Under the pieces are notes generated by a model. It was not told the origin of the DNA. It ran no database searches and saw only the letters and a program-made list of their open reading frames with translations. Shown piece after piece: positions 53,122 through 61,177 of a stretch of DNA of 64,000 bases (positions are counted from its first letter, which is position 1; every line of letters begins with the position of its first letter). The DNA is taken from contig NZ_RCHR01000004.1 in assembly GCF_003665065.1 (NCBI RefSeq), forward strand, positions 124,001-188,000, written 5' to 3'. Source of the stretch: Oceanobacillus piezotolerans (GTDB lineage Bacteria > Bacillota > Bacilli > Bacillales > Amphibacillaceae). A program made the translations under genes and the position numbers.

Positions 53122-53913
53122 TTATTCTGTAAAGATGGCACTAACGGAACCGATTCCATCAAAACTAGCAGTAAATTGGTCTTTCGGTGAGATTTCTATA
53201 GCAGCTGATAGAGAACCACTTAAAATTACTTCACCCGGTTTCAAACTCTTACCAACTCTATAAAGTTTATTTGCAAGCCAAGCAATGGCTCTTGCCGGAT
53301 GTCCCATTACAGCCGCTCCGGCACCGGTTGCAACAACTTCGCCATTCTGTCTATAGACAAATCCCATCCGTTTTAAATCCACATCTTTAGGACTGTAAAA
53401 ACGCTCCCCAATAATAAATCTGGAAGATGAGGAATTATCACTTACCGCATCTGCTAGAGTAAATTTATACCCATAAAATCTACTATCAATAATTTCAATA
53501 GCAGGAGCCACGAACTGTGTAGTATCTAGTACATCTGCTACGCTTACATGGGGACCGATTAACTCCTTATTTAATATAAAAGCAATCTCAGGTTCTGCTT
53601 TGGCATGGATAAAAGGAGCAATCGAGATTGGTTCTCCTTCATTTACTTGCATGCTTTCTAATAAAACGCCATAAGAAGGCTCATGAACCCCCATCATCTC
53701 TTGTTTTGCCTTACTTGTTAAACCTAATTTCCAGCCAACTCGCTTTGTATTCTCTTCTTTTTCCTTCATCTCTACTAATCTTTCTTGAACTTGATATGCT
53801 AATTCCTCATTTAATTCTGGATATTTTTCCACAAACTGGTTAACTGCGGTTCTACTCTTTTCTGCCTGTAATAACTCTTTTGCAATAATCTCCGCTACAT
53901 CTGTTTTAATCAT
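53122..53913 (-). CDS. dmpH: 4-oxalocrotonate decarboxylase
   Basis: 263 residues of the fumarylacetoacetase-like hydratase/decarboxylase family. VGWKLGLTSKAKQEMMGVHEPSYG, AKAEPEIAFIL (metal Glu pair), EIIDSRFYGYKFTLADAVSDNSSSSRFIIG and GAGAAVMGHPARAIAWLAN follow DmpH/XylI (KMGLTS, DSRYENFKF, SSTRFITG) more than DmpE. It releases CO2 from 4-oxalocrotonate to give 2-oxopent-4-enoate and usually works in complex with the hydratase encoded just upstream. Confidence 0.88.
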   Translation of the reverse strand: MIKTDVAEIIAKELLQAEKSRTAVNQFVEKYPELNEELAYQVQERLVEMKEKEENTKRVGWKLGLTSKAKQEMMGVHEPSYGVLLESMQVNEGEPISIAPFIHAKAEPEIAFILNKELIGPHVSVADVLDTTQFVAPAIEIIDSRFYGYKFTLADAVSDNSSSSRFIIGERFYSPKDVDLKRMGFVYRQNGEVVATGAGAAVMGHPARAIAWLANKLYRVGKSLKPGEVILSGSLSAAIEISPKDQFTASFDGIGSVSAIFTE

Positions 53914-53932
53914 GATTTCACCTCGTTTACTA

Positions 53933-54706
53933 TTACTTGAACGTCACACTAATAGAACCAATATGGTCAAACTCTGCTGTAAATGTGTCATGCTCCTCTA
54001 TTTCTACTGCGCTTGTTAATGCACCAGATAACACTACTTCCCCAGCTTTTAGATAAACATCATATTTACTTAGCGAGTTTGCCAGCCAAGCTACGGAACG
54101 TAAAGGATTCCCTAAGACTGCAGCTCCAGCACCAGAATCGATCATATCGCCATTTTTATAAGCAACCATACCAATATGAGTTAAATCTATACCGTCCAAT
54201 TTAGTTGGCGTGCCACCAATAACAGCTGCTGCTGAAGATCCATTATCTGCTACGGTATCTTCAAAATTGATTTGCCAATCTTGAATTCTACTATCAATTA
54301 TCTCTATTGCTGGGGCGATATAATCTGTGGCCTCCAAAACATCCATTACTGTAATATTTGGTCCTTTCAAATCTTTCTTTAACTTAAAAGCAATCTCAAA
54401 TTCTACCTTGGGCTGAATAAAATTTTTTAATTCAATTTCATCTCCATCAACATACATCATGTAGTCTAATAAATGTCCGTAATCTGGTTGTTCGACACCA
54501 AACATATTTTGTATTGCTTTACTCGTTGCTCCAATCTTCTTTCCAACTATAATTGCACCTTCATTAACCTTATGACGAACAAGCTCTAATTGCGTATAGT
54601 AGGCTTCTTCTACAGTCATTCCTGGATATGTTTCTGTTAACGGTGGGATAACCACTTTAGACTCTTCCGCTTGAAGTAACCTTGTTGCTGCTTCTAGTAC
54701 GCTCAT
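53933..54706 (-). CDS. dmpE: 2-oxopent-4-enoate hydratase
   Basis: 257 residues, same family as the next gene downstream but of the hydratase type: VGKKIGATSKAIQNMFGVEQPDYGHLLD and EIIDSRIQDWQINFEDTVADNGSS match DmpE/XylJ (GKKIGVTSKAVQNMLGV, SRIQDWKI). It adds water to 2-oxopent-4-enoate, giving 4-hydroxy-2-oxovalerate. ATG start behind GGAGGGG. The two paralogous genes probably arose by an old duplication and form a channel complex. Confidence 0.9.
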   Translation of the reverse strand: MSVLEAATRLLQAEESKVVIPPLTETYPGMTVEEAYYTQLELVRHKVNEGAIIVGKKIGATSKAIQNMFGVEQPDYGHLLDYMMYVDGDEIELKNFIQPKVEFEIAFKLKKDLKGPNITVMDVLEATDYIAPAIEIIDSRIQDWQINFEDTVADNGSSAAAVIGGTPTKLDGIDLTHIGMVAYKNGDMIDSGAGAAVLGNPLRSVAWLANSLSKYDVYLKAGEVVLSGALTSAVEIEEHDTFTAEFDHIGSISVTFK

Positions 54707-54721
54707 ATACGCCCCTCCTTC

Positions 54722-55741
54722 TTACTTTATAACCTGATACTTTTTTTCTTTTGCTAGTTCAAGGGCTATATCTAAAATCCAATCCTCTTGACCAGCAATC
54801 GCTTGACGCCTGCCTAGCTCTTCCATAATTTCAGTTGGATTTAAGTGAAATTGTTTCGCTGCATGTCTTACATGCAATAAGAAACTGTTGTATACACCTG
54901 CGTATCCGCTAGACAAGTTATCACGGTCAATCACAATTGGAGCTGGAATAATCGGAGCAACCACTTCTTCTGCTAAATCCATTAATATAGATAAACTTAT
55001 TCCTGTATCGATGTTCATCTTATTTAATGCAGCCACGATTACTTCTGTTGGAGCATTACCTGCACCAGCACCTAATGCCCTTACTGTTCCATCTAGCTGG
55101 TCTGCTCCAGCTTCTAATGCCGCAATCGTATTACCCACGGCTAAACCTAAATTATTATGAGCATGGAAACCGACTTCGATAGATAAAGCCTTCTTAAGAG
55201 CGGAAACTCTTTCCCTTACCCCTTGTGGCACAAGAGCTCCAGCAGAATCAACTACATATACACAATCTGCTCCATAGGATTCCATTAATTTTGCTTGTTC
55301 TACGAGTACTTCTGCTGGTTGTGTATGGGACATCATTAAGAATCCAACAGCCTCAATACCTAACTCTTTCGCTAAACGAATATACTGCTCGGTTACATCT
55401 GCTTCTGTACAATGAACAGCAACTCGAATCACTTTAATTCCAATTTCTACTGCTTCCTTTAATTCCTCACTCGTCCCAATTCCTGGTACAAATAATGAAG
55501 CAATTTTAGCATGCTCCGCTGTTTCAACAGCAGCTTTAATCAGTTCAACTTCTGGGGTTTTAGAAAATCCCTGTTGAATCGTAGAACCATTTAAACCTGC
55601 TCCATGGCTAACTTCAATTACCGGAACACCCGCCTTATCCAAACCACGTACAATCTCTCTTACTTGTTCTGCTGTGAAACTATAACTAATAGCGTGCGAG
55701 CCATCTCTTAATGTTGTGTCTGTTAGTCTAGGAATCTTCAT
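54722..55741 (-). CDS. dmpG: 4-hydroxy-2-oxovalerate aldolase
   Basis: 339 residues. [24 protein letters not shown] at the N-terminus with the metal Asp, [51 protein letters not shown] with the metal HAHNN pair, and a C-terminal DmpG communication domain. It splits 4-hydroxy-2-oxovalerate into pyruvate and acetaldehyde and passes the aldehyde to its partner dehydrogenase. Its ATG overlaps the partner gene's stop by four bases. Confidence 0.95.
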   Translation of the reverse strand: MKIPRLTDTTLRDGSHAISYSFTAEQVREIVRGLDKAGVPVIEVSHGAGLNGSTIQQGFSKTPEVELIKAAVETAEHAKIASLFVPGIGTSEELKEAVEIGIKVIRVAVHCTEADVTEQYIRLAKELGIEAVGFLMMSHTQPAEVLVEQAKLMESYGADCVYVVDSAGALVPQGVRERVSALKKALSIEVGFHAHNNLGLAVGNTIAALEAGADQLDGTVRALGAGAGNAPTEVIVAALNKMNIDTGISLSILMDLAEEVVAPIIPAPIVIDRDNLSSGYAGVYNSFLLHVRHAAKQFHLNPTEIMEELGRRQAIAGQEDWILDIALELAKEKKYQVIK

Positions 55742-56661
55742 TGCTGCACCTCCTCTTTTTGTAAGAAATGATTGGCATAAAGTTCCCCAACTCTTCTTGC
55801 CGATGCAGTCATAATATCCAAATTTCCAGCATAAGTAGGGAAAAAGTCTCCAGCACCTTCGACCTCATTCATAATGACAACTACTGGTAAACGTCCCCAT
55901 GGGGTATCACGATAATCCACAATGGGTTCCCCTTTCAAACGATAACCTGGCACATATTCAGAAACATCTTGGATCATATCGGCAATCGATTTCTTAACCG
56001 CATCAAAGTCAAAATCCTTTTCCGTAATTGCAGCATAAACTGTATTCGTCATGATAATTGGTGGTTCAGCTGGGTTAAATACAGGGATGGCTCTTGCTTT
56101 TGTTGCGCCTCCTACTTGGATAAGTGAGTTTGCTGTTGTTCTCGTAAACTCATCCACATTCTGTCTTGTTCCAGGACCAATAGCACGACTAGCCACTGTT
56201 GCAATCATCTCCGCATAGTGAACTGGAACAACTCGTGAAACGGCATACACCAATGGTGTGGTTGCTTGCCCCGCACAAGAAACCATATTTACGTTTTTCG
56301 CTTCAATATGATCCATTAAATTAACAGGTGGTACCAAATAGGGTCCTACTGCTGCAGGGGTTAAATCAATAGCCATTTTCCCTGCTTCCCTTAATTGTTC
56401 AGCAGCTTGAACATGCGCTTTTGCACTCGTTGCATCAAAAACAATTTTTATATCTGGATCAGCTAAAATTCCCTTTATTCCTTCATGGCTTGCTGCAATT
56501 CCAGCTTCTTTTGCTCTTTGTAAGCCTTCTGATTCAGGATCAATACCAGCCACTAAGGCTATTTCCATCGCTCCATCATTCTTTAAAATTTTATACATCA
56601 GGTCTGTCCCGATATTTCCAGACCCTAAAATAGCCGCTTTTACTTTTGACACGTTCTCCAC
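55738..56661 (-). CDS. dmpF: Acetaldehyde dehydrogenase (acylating)
   Basis: 307 residues. [19 protein letters not shown] (NAD binding), [21 protein letters not shown], and [16 protein letters not shown] with the catalytic Cys match DmpF/MhpF. It oxidises acetaldehyde with coenzyme A to acetyl-CoA. The frame starts at GTG 56661, but GTG 56652 (three codons on, AGGTGGAG just before) is an equally good start. First gene of the lower pathway unit; a 19-bp operator-like motif lies 59 bases upstream. Confidence 0.95.
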   Translation of the reverse strand: MENVSKVKAAILGSGNIGTDLMYKILKNDGAMEIALVAGIDPESEGLQRAKEAGIAASHEGIKGILADPDIKIVFDATSAKAHVQAAEQLREAGKMAIDLTPAAVGPYLVPPVNLMDHIEAKNVNMVSCAGQATTPLVYAVSRVVPVHYAEMIATVASRAIGPGTRQNVDEFTRTTANSLIQVGGATKARAIPVFNPAEPPIIMTNTVYAAITEKDFDFDAVKKSIADMIQDVSEYVPGYRLKGEPIVDYRDTPWGRLPVVVIMNEVEGAGDFFPTYAGNLDIMTASARRVGELYANHFLQKEEVQQ

Positions 56662-56719
56662 CTTCCTCTCAAATCATTACCTTCATCGTAGGATTTTGCA
56701 TATATTCCATCAATATGAC

Positions 56720-56738
56720 TGTCCCTGTATAGTGGACA
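56720..56738. promoter_or_regulatory. Operator-like motif 1, before dmpF
   Basis: TGTCC-CTGTATAGT-GGACA, a perfect 5-9-5 inverted repeat. The same text occurs at 58960-58978 before the catechol dioxygenase gene and, with changes, at 63441-63459. A shared pathway regulator (the IclR or XylR/PucR-type protein) is the likely reader. Confidence 0.72.
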
Positions 56739-56769
56739 TCTTCTGAATATTTTTATATAATTAATAAAC

Positions 56770-56921
56770 AAAGGCGCAAGCGCCCGTTTAGCGACGTACG
56801 GACTGGACTGAGCCGTAGGAGATAAAGGAAACACGACGACCAAAGGAAGTCGATGTTGACTTATCGTACGGAGGTGAGGGAAGTCTCGCTAGTCGCTGGG
56901 CGCTGGAGCCGGACGTGGCCT
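56770..56921. repeat. Dispersed intergenic repeat, full-length copy
   Basis: About 152 bases, GC-richer than its surroundings, starting AAAGGCGCAAGCGCCCG and ending GGGCGCTGGAGCCGGACG and TGGCC, with complementary ends (GGCGC...GCGC) and a direct repeat GTACGGA (56796 region and 56866 region). It lies between dmpF and the IclR gene. A copy lacking the middle is at 26118-26198. Confidence 0.8.
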
Positions 56922-56989
56922 TTCCTGTATAAAGCAGATTTACTGTCAAATTTTTATACTTTCTTATTTAGCTGAAAAGGGGAAATAAT

Positions 56990-57766
56990 ATGGACCAAAG
57001 TAAACCAAACCAATTACTTTCTTCTGTCAATAATGCCATTCGAATATTACGCGCATTTTCTATGGATCAACCACAAAAAGGAGTGCGTGAACTCGGATCT
57101 GAATTAGGCATTGGAAAAAGCAGTGTGCAGCGAATTCTAGCAACTCTGTCTTCCCATGGCTTTGTACGGAAAAATAAAGAAACGAATAAGTATGAACTTG
57201 GTCTATCTGTTTTAGAATTAAGTTCCATCTTTTTGGAGCATATTGATCTTCACCAGGAAGCATTACCAGTTGTCACTAAGCTTGCACATACACATAAGGA
57301 AACCTCACACCTAGCCGTGTTAGAAGATAGTGATGTGGTTTACTTATGCAAAGTAGAAAGCAGTCACTCCTTAGAATTACGCTCCCATTCCGGACATCAT
57401 AACCATATCCACTGTACAAGCTCTGGTAAGCTTTTACTTGCCCATAGCGACCGACACCTAGTAGATAAGGTAATGAGCGATAACCTTATGAAATTTACTT
57501 CTACTACGATTACCAATCAAGAGGCGCTCCAAAACGAATTAAATAAAATACTTAAGCAAGGATATTCTGTAAGTAAAGGCGAATACCGGAAAGATGTTAC
57601 TTCTGTTTCCGCTCCGATTCGTGATCACTCAGGAAAGGTCATTGCTGCAGTTAATCTTGTAGGCCCAAGTGACCGTTTTACCAATCCCAGGATTCAATAT
57701 TTTGCACGCGAATTAATTCGTGCGGGAGAATTAATATCCGAAAAACTCGGTTATTGGAAACGGTAA
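56990..57766 (+). CDS. IclR-family transcriptional regulator
   Basis: 258 residues. N-terminal winged helix (SSVNNAIRILRAFSMDQPQKGVRELGSELGIGKSSVQRILATLSSHGFV) and a C-terminal GAF-like ligand domain (ETSHLAVLEDSDVVYLCKVESSHSLELR, HCTSSGKLLLA, GYSVSKGEYRKDVTSVSAPIRD). It sits in the middle of the meta-cleavage genes, divergent from dmpF and convergent with the dioxygenase gene, so it probably senses a pathway intermediate. ATG start behind AAAGGGG. Confidence 0.94.
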   Translation: MDQSKPNQLLSSVNNAIRILRAFSMDQPQKGVRELGSELGIGKSSVQRILATLSSHGFVRKNKETNKYELGLSVLELSSIFLEHIDLHQEALPVVTKLAHTHKETSHLAVLEDSDVVYLCKVESSHSLELRSHSGHHNHIHCTSSGKLLLAHSDRHLVDKVMSDNLMKFTSTTITNQEALQNELNKILKQGYSVSKGEYRKDVTSVSAPIRDHSGKVIAAVNLVGPSDRFTNPRIQYFARELIRAGELISEKLGYWKR

Positions 57767-57772
57767 ATGAGA

Positions 57773-57821
57773 AGATTTCTTTAAAAGAAAGTGTCTCTCT
57801 TTTAAAGAAATCTATTTTTTT
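57773..57821 (+). terminator. Terminator of the IclR gene
   Basis: AGATTTCTTTAAAAGA (57773-57788) and TCTTTTAAAGAAATCT (57798-57813) form a perfect 16-bp stem, followed by A and seven Ts. Confidence 0.93.
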
Positions 57822-57873
57822 ACATATAAGATATTCGCCCAAAGACTTGACGATTGCCAAGTCTCCTAACCCA

Positions 57874-58857
57874 TTATTTACTTTCGACAATTGCAGGTAC
57901 GGTCACTGGAGTCCCTTGTGTCCACCAGGACTCAGGGAACTCTGTTCCAATCCAAGTATCCCCATACCCAGGTGTATCTTTCATTTCCCAAATAACCGGT
58001 TTCCAAGTAGGGTCCGTAATGATATATCCAGCATCACCGAATAACTCAATACGATTTCCACCCGGCTCATGGACATACATACAGAACGCTTGACTAATAC
58101 CATGTTTATTTGGAGGTACCTCAATAAAAATATCATTGTCTTTTAAAAGATCTGCGATATCATAAAGATTTTGTGGAATTCCATACCAGTAACATAGATG
58201 GTGCAATTTACCAGGGATTCTATTTGGTTCTTGCATAAATGCAATTTCATGAACTAAGTTCGAAACACTTACCCAGCTTCCTAAAACATTTCCATTGTCT
58301 TGAATTTGCTCTCTTAGTCTAAATCCAAGAGTATCGATTAAAAAGTCCGTGTTTTTAGCCGTATCAGCGGTCATCAGATTAATATGATCTAAACGGCGTA
58401 CAGGCACACCTCGATCTGGTCGCTTTACATTACGGTTAAGAAGTCTTGTTTTTTCTTCTACTTTTGGTTGATAATAATCCACGTCAAATAGTAATTCCAT
58501 AGGATGTCCATCCGGAGTGGTGAATTGATAAGCAGCTCCATGGCCAATATCCCCTTCAATCCAGCCTTTGCCTAAACCGGTTGCCTTTACTGCTTCGACT
58601 CGACGTTCTAACGCCTGAGGAGAGATGGCCCGCCAAGCTACATGACCTAATCCAGCATCACTGGATTCCGTAATTTTTAGCGTATTTTGATATGTATCTT
58701 CATACGCTTTTAAATAGACAGATTGACCTTCACGGGCTGTGATATTCATCCCTAGAAATCTAGTAAAAAATTCTACACTTTCTTCTGGCTTAGGCGATAA
58801 AAGTTCCACATGCGCTAACTGAGCTAAATCAAAAATTGGTTCTTTAAACTCACTCAT
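57874..58857 (-). CDS. pheB: Catechol 2,3-dioxygenase (extradiol, type I)
   Basis: 327 residues, two VOC modules. Metal ligands of the C-terminal module can be placed: His in VRRLDHINL region, His in [10 protein letters not shown] and Glu in [10 protein letters not shown]. The N-terminal module keeps the fold ([24 protein letters not shown]). Length and pattern agree with PheB of phenol-degrading Geobacillus. It opens catechol next to the hydroxyls to 2-hydroxymuconic semialdehyde. ATG start behind GGGGAGG; a cre site lies over the leader and an operator-like motif 103 bases upstream. Confidence 0.92.
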   Translation of the reverse strand: MSEFKEPIFDLAQLAHVELLSPKPEESVEFFTRFLGMNITAREGQSVYLKAYEDTYQNTLKITESSDAGLGHVAWRAISPQALERRVEAVKATGLGKGWIEGDIGHGAAYQFTTPDGHPMELLFDVDYYQPKVEEKTRLLNRNVKRPDRGVPVRRLDHINLMTADTAKNTDFLIDTLGFRLREQIQDNGNVLGSWVSVSNLVHEIAFMQEPNRIPGKLHHLCYWYGIPQNLYDIADLLKDNDIFIEVPPNKHGISQAFCMYVHEPGGNRIELFGDAGYIITDPTWKPVIWEMKDTPGYGDTWIGTEFPESWWTQGTPVTVPAIVESK

Positions 58858-58879
58858 TACTAATTCCTCCCCGCATTTT

Positions 58880-58894
58880 AGTAATCGCTTTCAA
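58880..58894 (-). promoter_or_regulatory. cre site (CcpA) before the dioxygenase gene
   Basis: Minus-strand TTGAAAGCGATTACT fits every position of WTGNAANCGNWNNCW. It is 23 bases before the ATG, where CcpA binding would block transcription by road-block. Confidence 0.7.
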
Positions 58895-58959
58895 ATCTAT
58901 AAGCTCTTAAAAGCTATTAAATATATCCTAATTTGATTTAAAACAGATTCATATACCTT

Positions 58960-58978
58960 TGTCCCTGTATAGTGTACG
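58960..58978. promoter_or_regulatory. Operator-like motif 2, before the dioxygenase gene
   Basis: TGTCC-CTGTATAGT-GTACG, identical to motif 1 over the first 15 bases. It lies between the dioxygenase and flavin reductase genes, suggesting that the dioxygenase has its own promoter. Confidence 0.7.
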
Positions 58979-59000
58979 AATATAATAATTTTTCTAAAAA

Positions 59001-59480
59001 TTAAACAGCTGATTTAGCCCTCTCTATAGAAGTATATTGTCCTTTGTAGAATAATAATGGATTTGAACACTCCTCAAGCTTAATGCCAATCACCTTTCCA
59101 ATAAAGAGGCTATGGTCTCCCTCAATATGCTCATTGACCACTTCACAAGAAATTTGCGTATTAGCTCCTTCAATTACTGGTAAATCTGCTAATCTTTCGA
59201 ATGAAATATCCCTGTCTTCTTTGATTTGTCCAGCAAATATCATGGATAATTCTTTTTGATCGTGAGATAGAATATTGACAGCGTACTTCTTACTTTTCCT
59301 GATTTTTTCCAACATACTAGCATTCTTTCCAATTGAAATCACCACAAGCTTCGGATCTAAGGAAACAGACATAAATGCATTCGCAGTCATCCCATGAATA
59401 TTGCCATCTACTTCCGTTGTAATCACGTTCACACCGGTTGCAAATTTTCCCATTGCATTTCTAAATTGACGATCATCCAT
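59001..59480 (-). CDS. Flavin reductase component of aromatic hydroxylase (HpaC/PheA2-like)
   Basis: 159 residues from the ATG at 59480; the ATG at 59489 is fused to the ribosome site GGAGG, whereas this one lies nine bases after it. FRNAMGKFATGVNVITTEVDGNIHGMTANAFMSVSLDPKLVVISIGKNASM and HIEGDHSLFIGKVI are the flavin reductase signature of two-component monooxygenases. It supplies reduced FAD to the hydroxylase encoded 14-23 bases upstream. Confidence 0.94.
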   Translation of the reverse strand: MDDRQFRNAMGKFATGVNVITTEVDGNIHGMTANAFMSVSLDPKLVVISIGKNASMLEKIRKSKKYAVNILSHDQKELSMIFAGQIKEDRDISFERLADLPVIEGANTQISCEVVNEHIEGDHSLFIGKVIGIKLEECSNPLLFYKGQYTSIERAKSAV

Positions 59481-59502
59481 TTTTAACATCCTCCTAGAAA
59501 AT

Positions 59503-61008
59503 TTATTGTCTTACTAATTCAGATGTATTTGCCCACGTTTCGTTCGTCCATCCATTCAGGTCATAATCAGCCAAAGCTGATTCTGCAAAAGCTTTATATG
59601 CATCTGCCGCTCCTGATGCTTCAGCCTGCTTCAATGCCTCAATCCGAATATTTTCCGTATTTCCAGCATAATTTATTTCATAAAGCTCATGACGCCCACC
59701 AAATTCGGAGCCAATCGCATCCCAGACCATTTTTAATAATTTAACGCGTTCTTCAGCAGAAATACCTGTTCCACGATAATATTTATCAATATGTGGCCTT
59801 AAATCTTCATTCAGAAAATCTTTCGAACTCGACGGCAATTGGATTAATCCGCCAGCAACTACCTGTTCAAAGATATTCTTTACTCTGACCCAAGTATTTG
59901 GTGCCAGTACGCGATAGGCGTTTGCAGCAACACTATTTGGAACAGCCACCCCATTCATTCCTGTATCAGGATCACTTGCCATTGCGGTTGTCAGACTCCA
60001 CATCATATTACGCAGTGCCAATACCTCTCCAATATTGACCTGTACCCCTCTAAATTGATTCGTTCCTGCTCCCTCTGTCGCTTTAAGCAGTAATCCTGCC
60101 ATAAAATTCAGTTTTACAGCTAATCGAGTTGCACCATGGAAGGAAAATCTATTTACAAATGCTGTTTGAGGCACAAAATTATTGGATACATCTACATTTT
60201 TATAAGCCAAAACATCTTCCCATGGAATGAATACATTATCCAATACAATCACGGCATCGTTTTCATCAAAGCGGCTTGAAAGCGGATAATCAAATGGTGT
60301 TCCATTCTTAGCAGCGTTTAATTCATAGGATTGGCGACTAATCATCTTCAAACCTGGGGCATTCATTGGAACAAAAAAGATAAGGGCATGACTTTGATCC
60401 CCGCCTCCTAAGTCTCTTGGTCCGTAGTTCGCAACAAAATTATAATTGGTTAATGGAGCAGATGTACCGACCATTTTCGCACCGCTTACCACAATACCGT
60501 CATCTCTTTCCTCAACCGCACGGACAAATACATCCTTATTTTCATGCAGTGGCTTGGAACGATCTACTTGTGGATTTATGATGGTATGGTTTACAAAAGG
60601 AACTTCTTTTGCTCCCTTTCTGTACCATGCCTTTGCATTATCCTCAAATCCTTTATAATAATCTGCATAACCATATAAGTGACCAATAAACGAAGCCTTA
60701 TAATCAGGAGTGCGACCCATGAATCCATAGTTTAATTTAGACCATTCTGCAATTGCATCTCTTGTATGAAGTAAATCCTCTGAACTACTAGGCGTCTTAA
60801 AAAACCAATGCGTTTTATCTCCAAATTCGTTGACCGTTACCAGCTTTTTGCTCGCTTCTGAATCATGCAGCATATCATACATTCTTGCATAAGAACGCGC
60901 TGCATTGCGAAACGCTGGATGCGTGGTGACATCCTCGACTTTTTCCCCATTTACATAAACCTCTCTGCCATCTCTTAGGCTTTCTAAATACTCTTTACCT
61001 GTTAACAT
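59503..61008 (-). CDS. Two-component aromatic hydroxylase, large component (HpaB/PheA1 family)
   Basis: 501 residues. LTGKEYLESLRDGREVYVNGEKVEDVTTHPAFRNA at the start, GRTPDYKASFIG, VSGAKMVGTSAPLTNYNFV and VFIPWEDVLAYKNVD are the hallmarks of the FADH2-dependent 4-hydroxyphenylacetate 3-hydroxylase family, which includes the phenol hydroxylase PheA of Geobacillus. The surrounding catechol pathway genes, without homoprotocatechuate genes, favour phenol or a simple phenol derivative as substrate. ATG start behind GGAGG. Confidence 0.9.
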   Translation of the reverse strand: MLTGKEYLESLRDGREVYVNGEKVEDVTTHPAFRNAARSYARMYDMLHDSEASKKLVTVNEFGDKTHWFFKTPSSSEDLLHTRDAIAEWSKLNYGFMGRTPDYKASFIGHLYGYADYYKGFEDNAKAWYRKGAKEVPFVNHTIINPQVDRSKPLHENKDVFVRAVEERDDGIVVSGAKMVGTSAPLTNYNFVANYGPRDLGGGDQSHALIFFVPMNAPGLKMISRQSYELNAAKNGTPFDYPLSSRFDENDAVIVLDNVFIPWEDVLAYKNVDVSNNFVPQTAFVNRFSFHGATRLAVKLNFMAGLLLKATEGAGTNQFRGVQVNIGEVLALRNMMWSLTTAMASDPDTGMNGVAVPNSVAANAYRVLAPNTWVRVKNIFEQVVAGGLIQLPSSSKDFLNEDLRPHIDKYYRGTGISAEERVKLLKMVWDAIGSEFGGRHELYEINYAGNTENIRIEALKQAEASGAADAYKAFAESALADYDLNGWTNETWANTSELVRQ

Positions 61009-61037
61009 TATTCATCCTCCAATACTTTTAATGTTTG

Positions 61038-61051
61038 AATGTTATAACATT
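61038..61051. promoter_or_regulatory. Palindrome in the hydroxylase leader
   Basis: AATGTTATAACATT, a perfect 14-bp palindrome 30 bases before the hydroxylase start, with ACATGTTATGTTTAAA further up. A regulator site is possible; none is proven. Confidence 0.4.
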
Positions 61052-61069
61052 TCTTAAATCCATTGTATT

Positions 61070-61084
61070 TAAAAGCGCTTTCAT
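61070..61084 (-). promoter_or_regulatory. cre-like site before the hydroxylase gene
   Basis: Minus-strand ATGAAAGCGCTTTTA matches WTGNAANCGNWNNCW at all but one position. About 62 bases before the hydroxylase start. Confidence 0.55.
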
Positions 61085-61142
61085 AAACAACGACATGTTA
61101 TGTTTAAATATTGTTAAAATTCAGCATAACTTGTTAGTTTAT

Positions 61143-61172
61143 AAAAAAATGCCTCCAATTGAGGAGACATTT
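61143..61172 (-). terminator. Terminator of the XylR/PucR-type regulator gene
   Basis: AATG-CTCC and GGAG-CATT arms with a six-base loop and seven Ts on the minus strand, five bases after the stop. It separates the regulator from the hydroxylase operon. Confidence 0.88.
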
Positions 61173-61177
61173 ATCGA

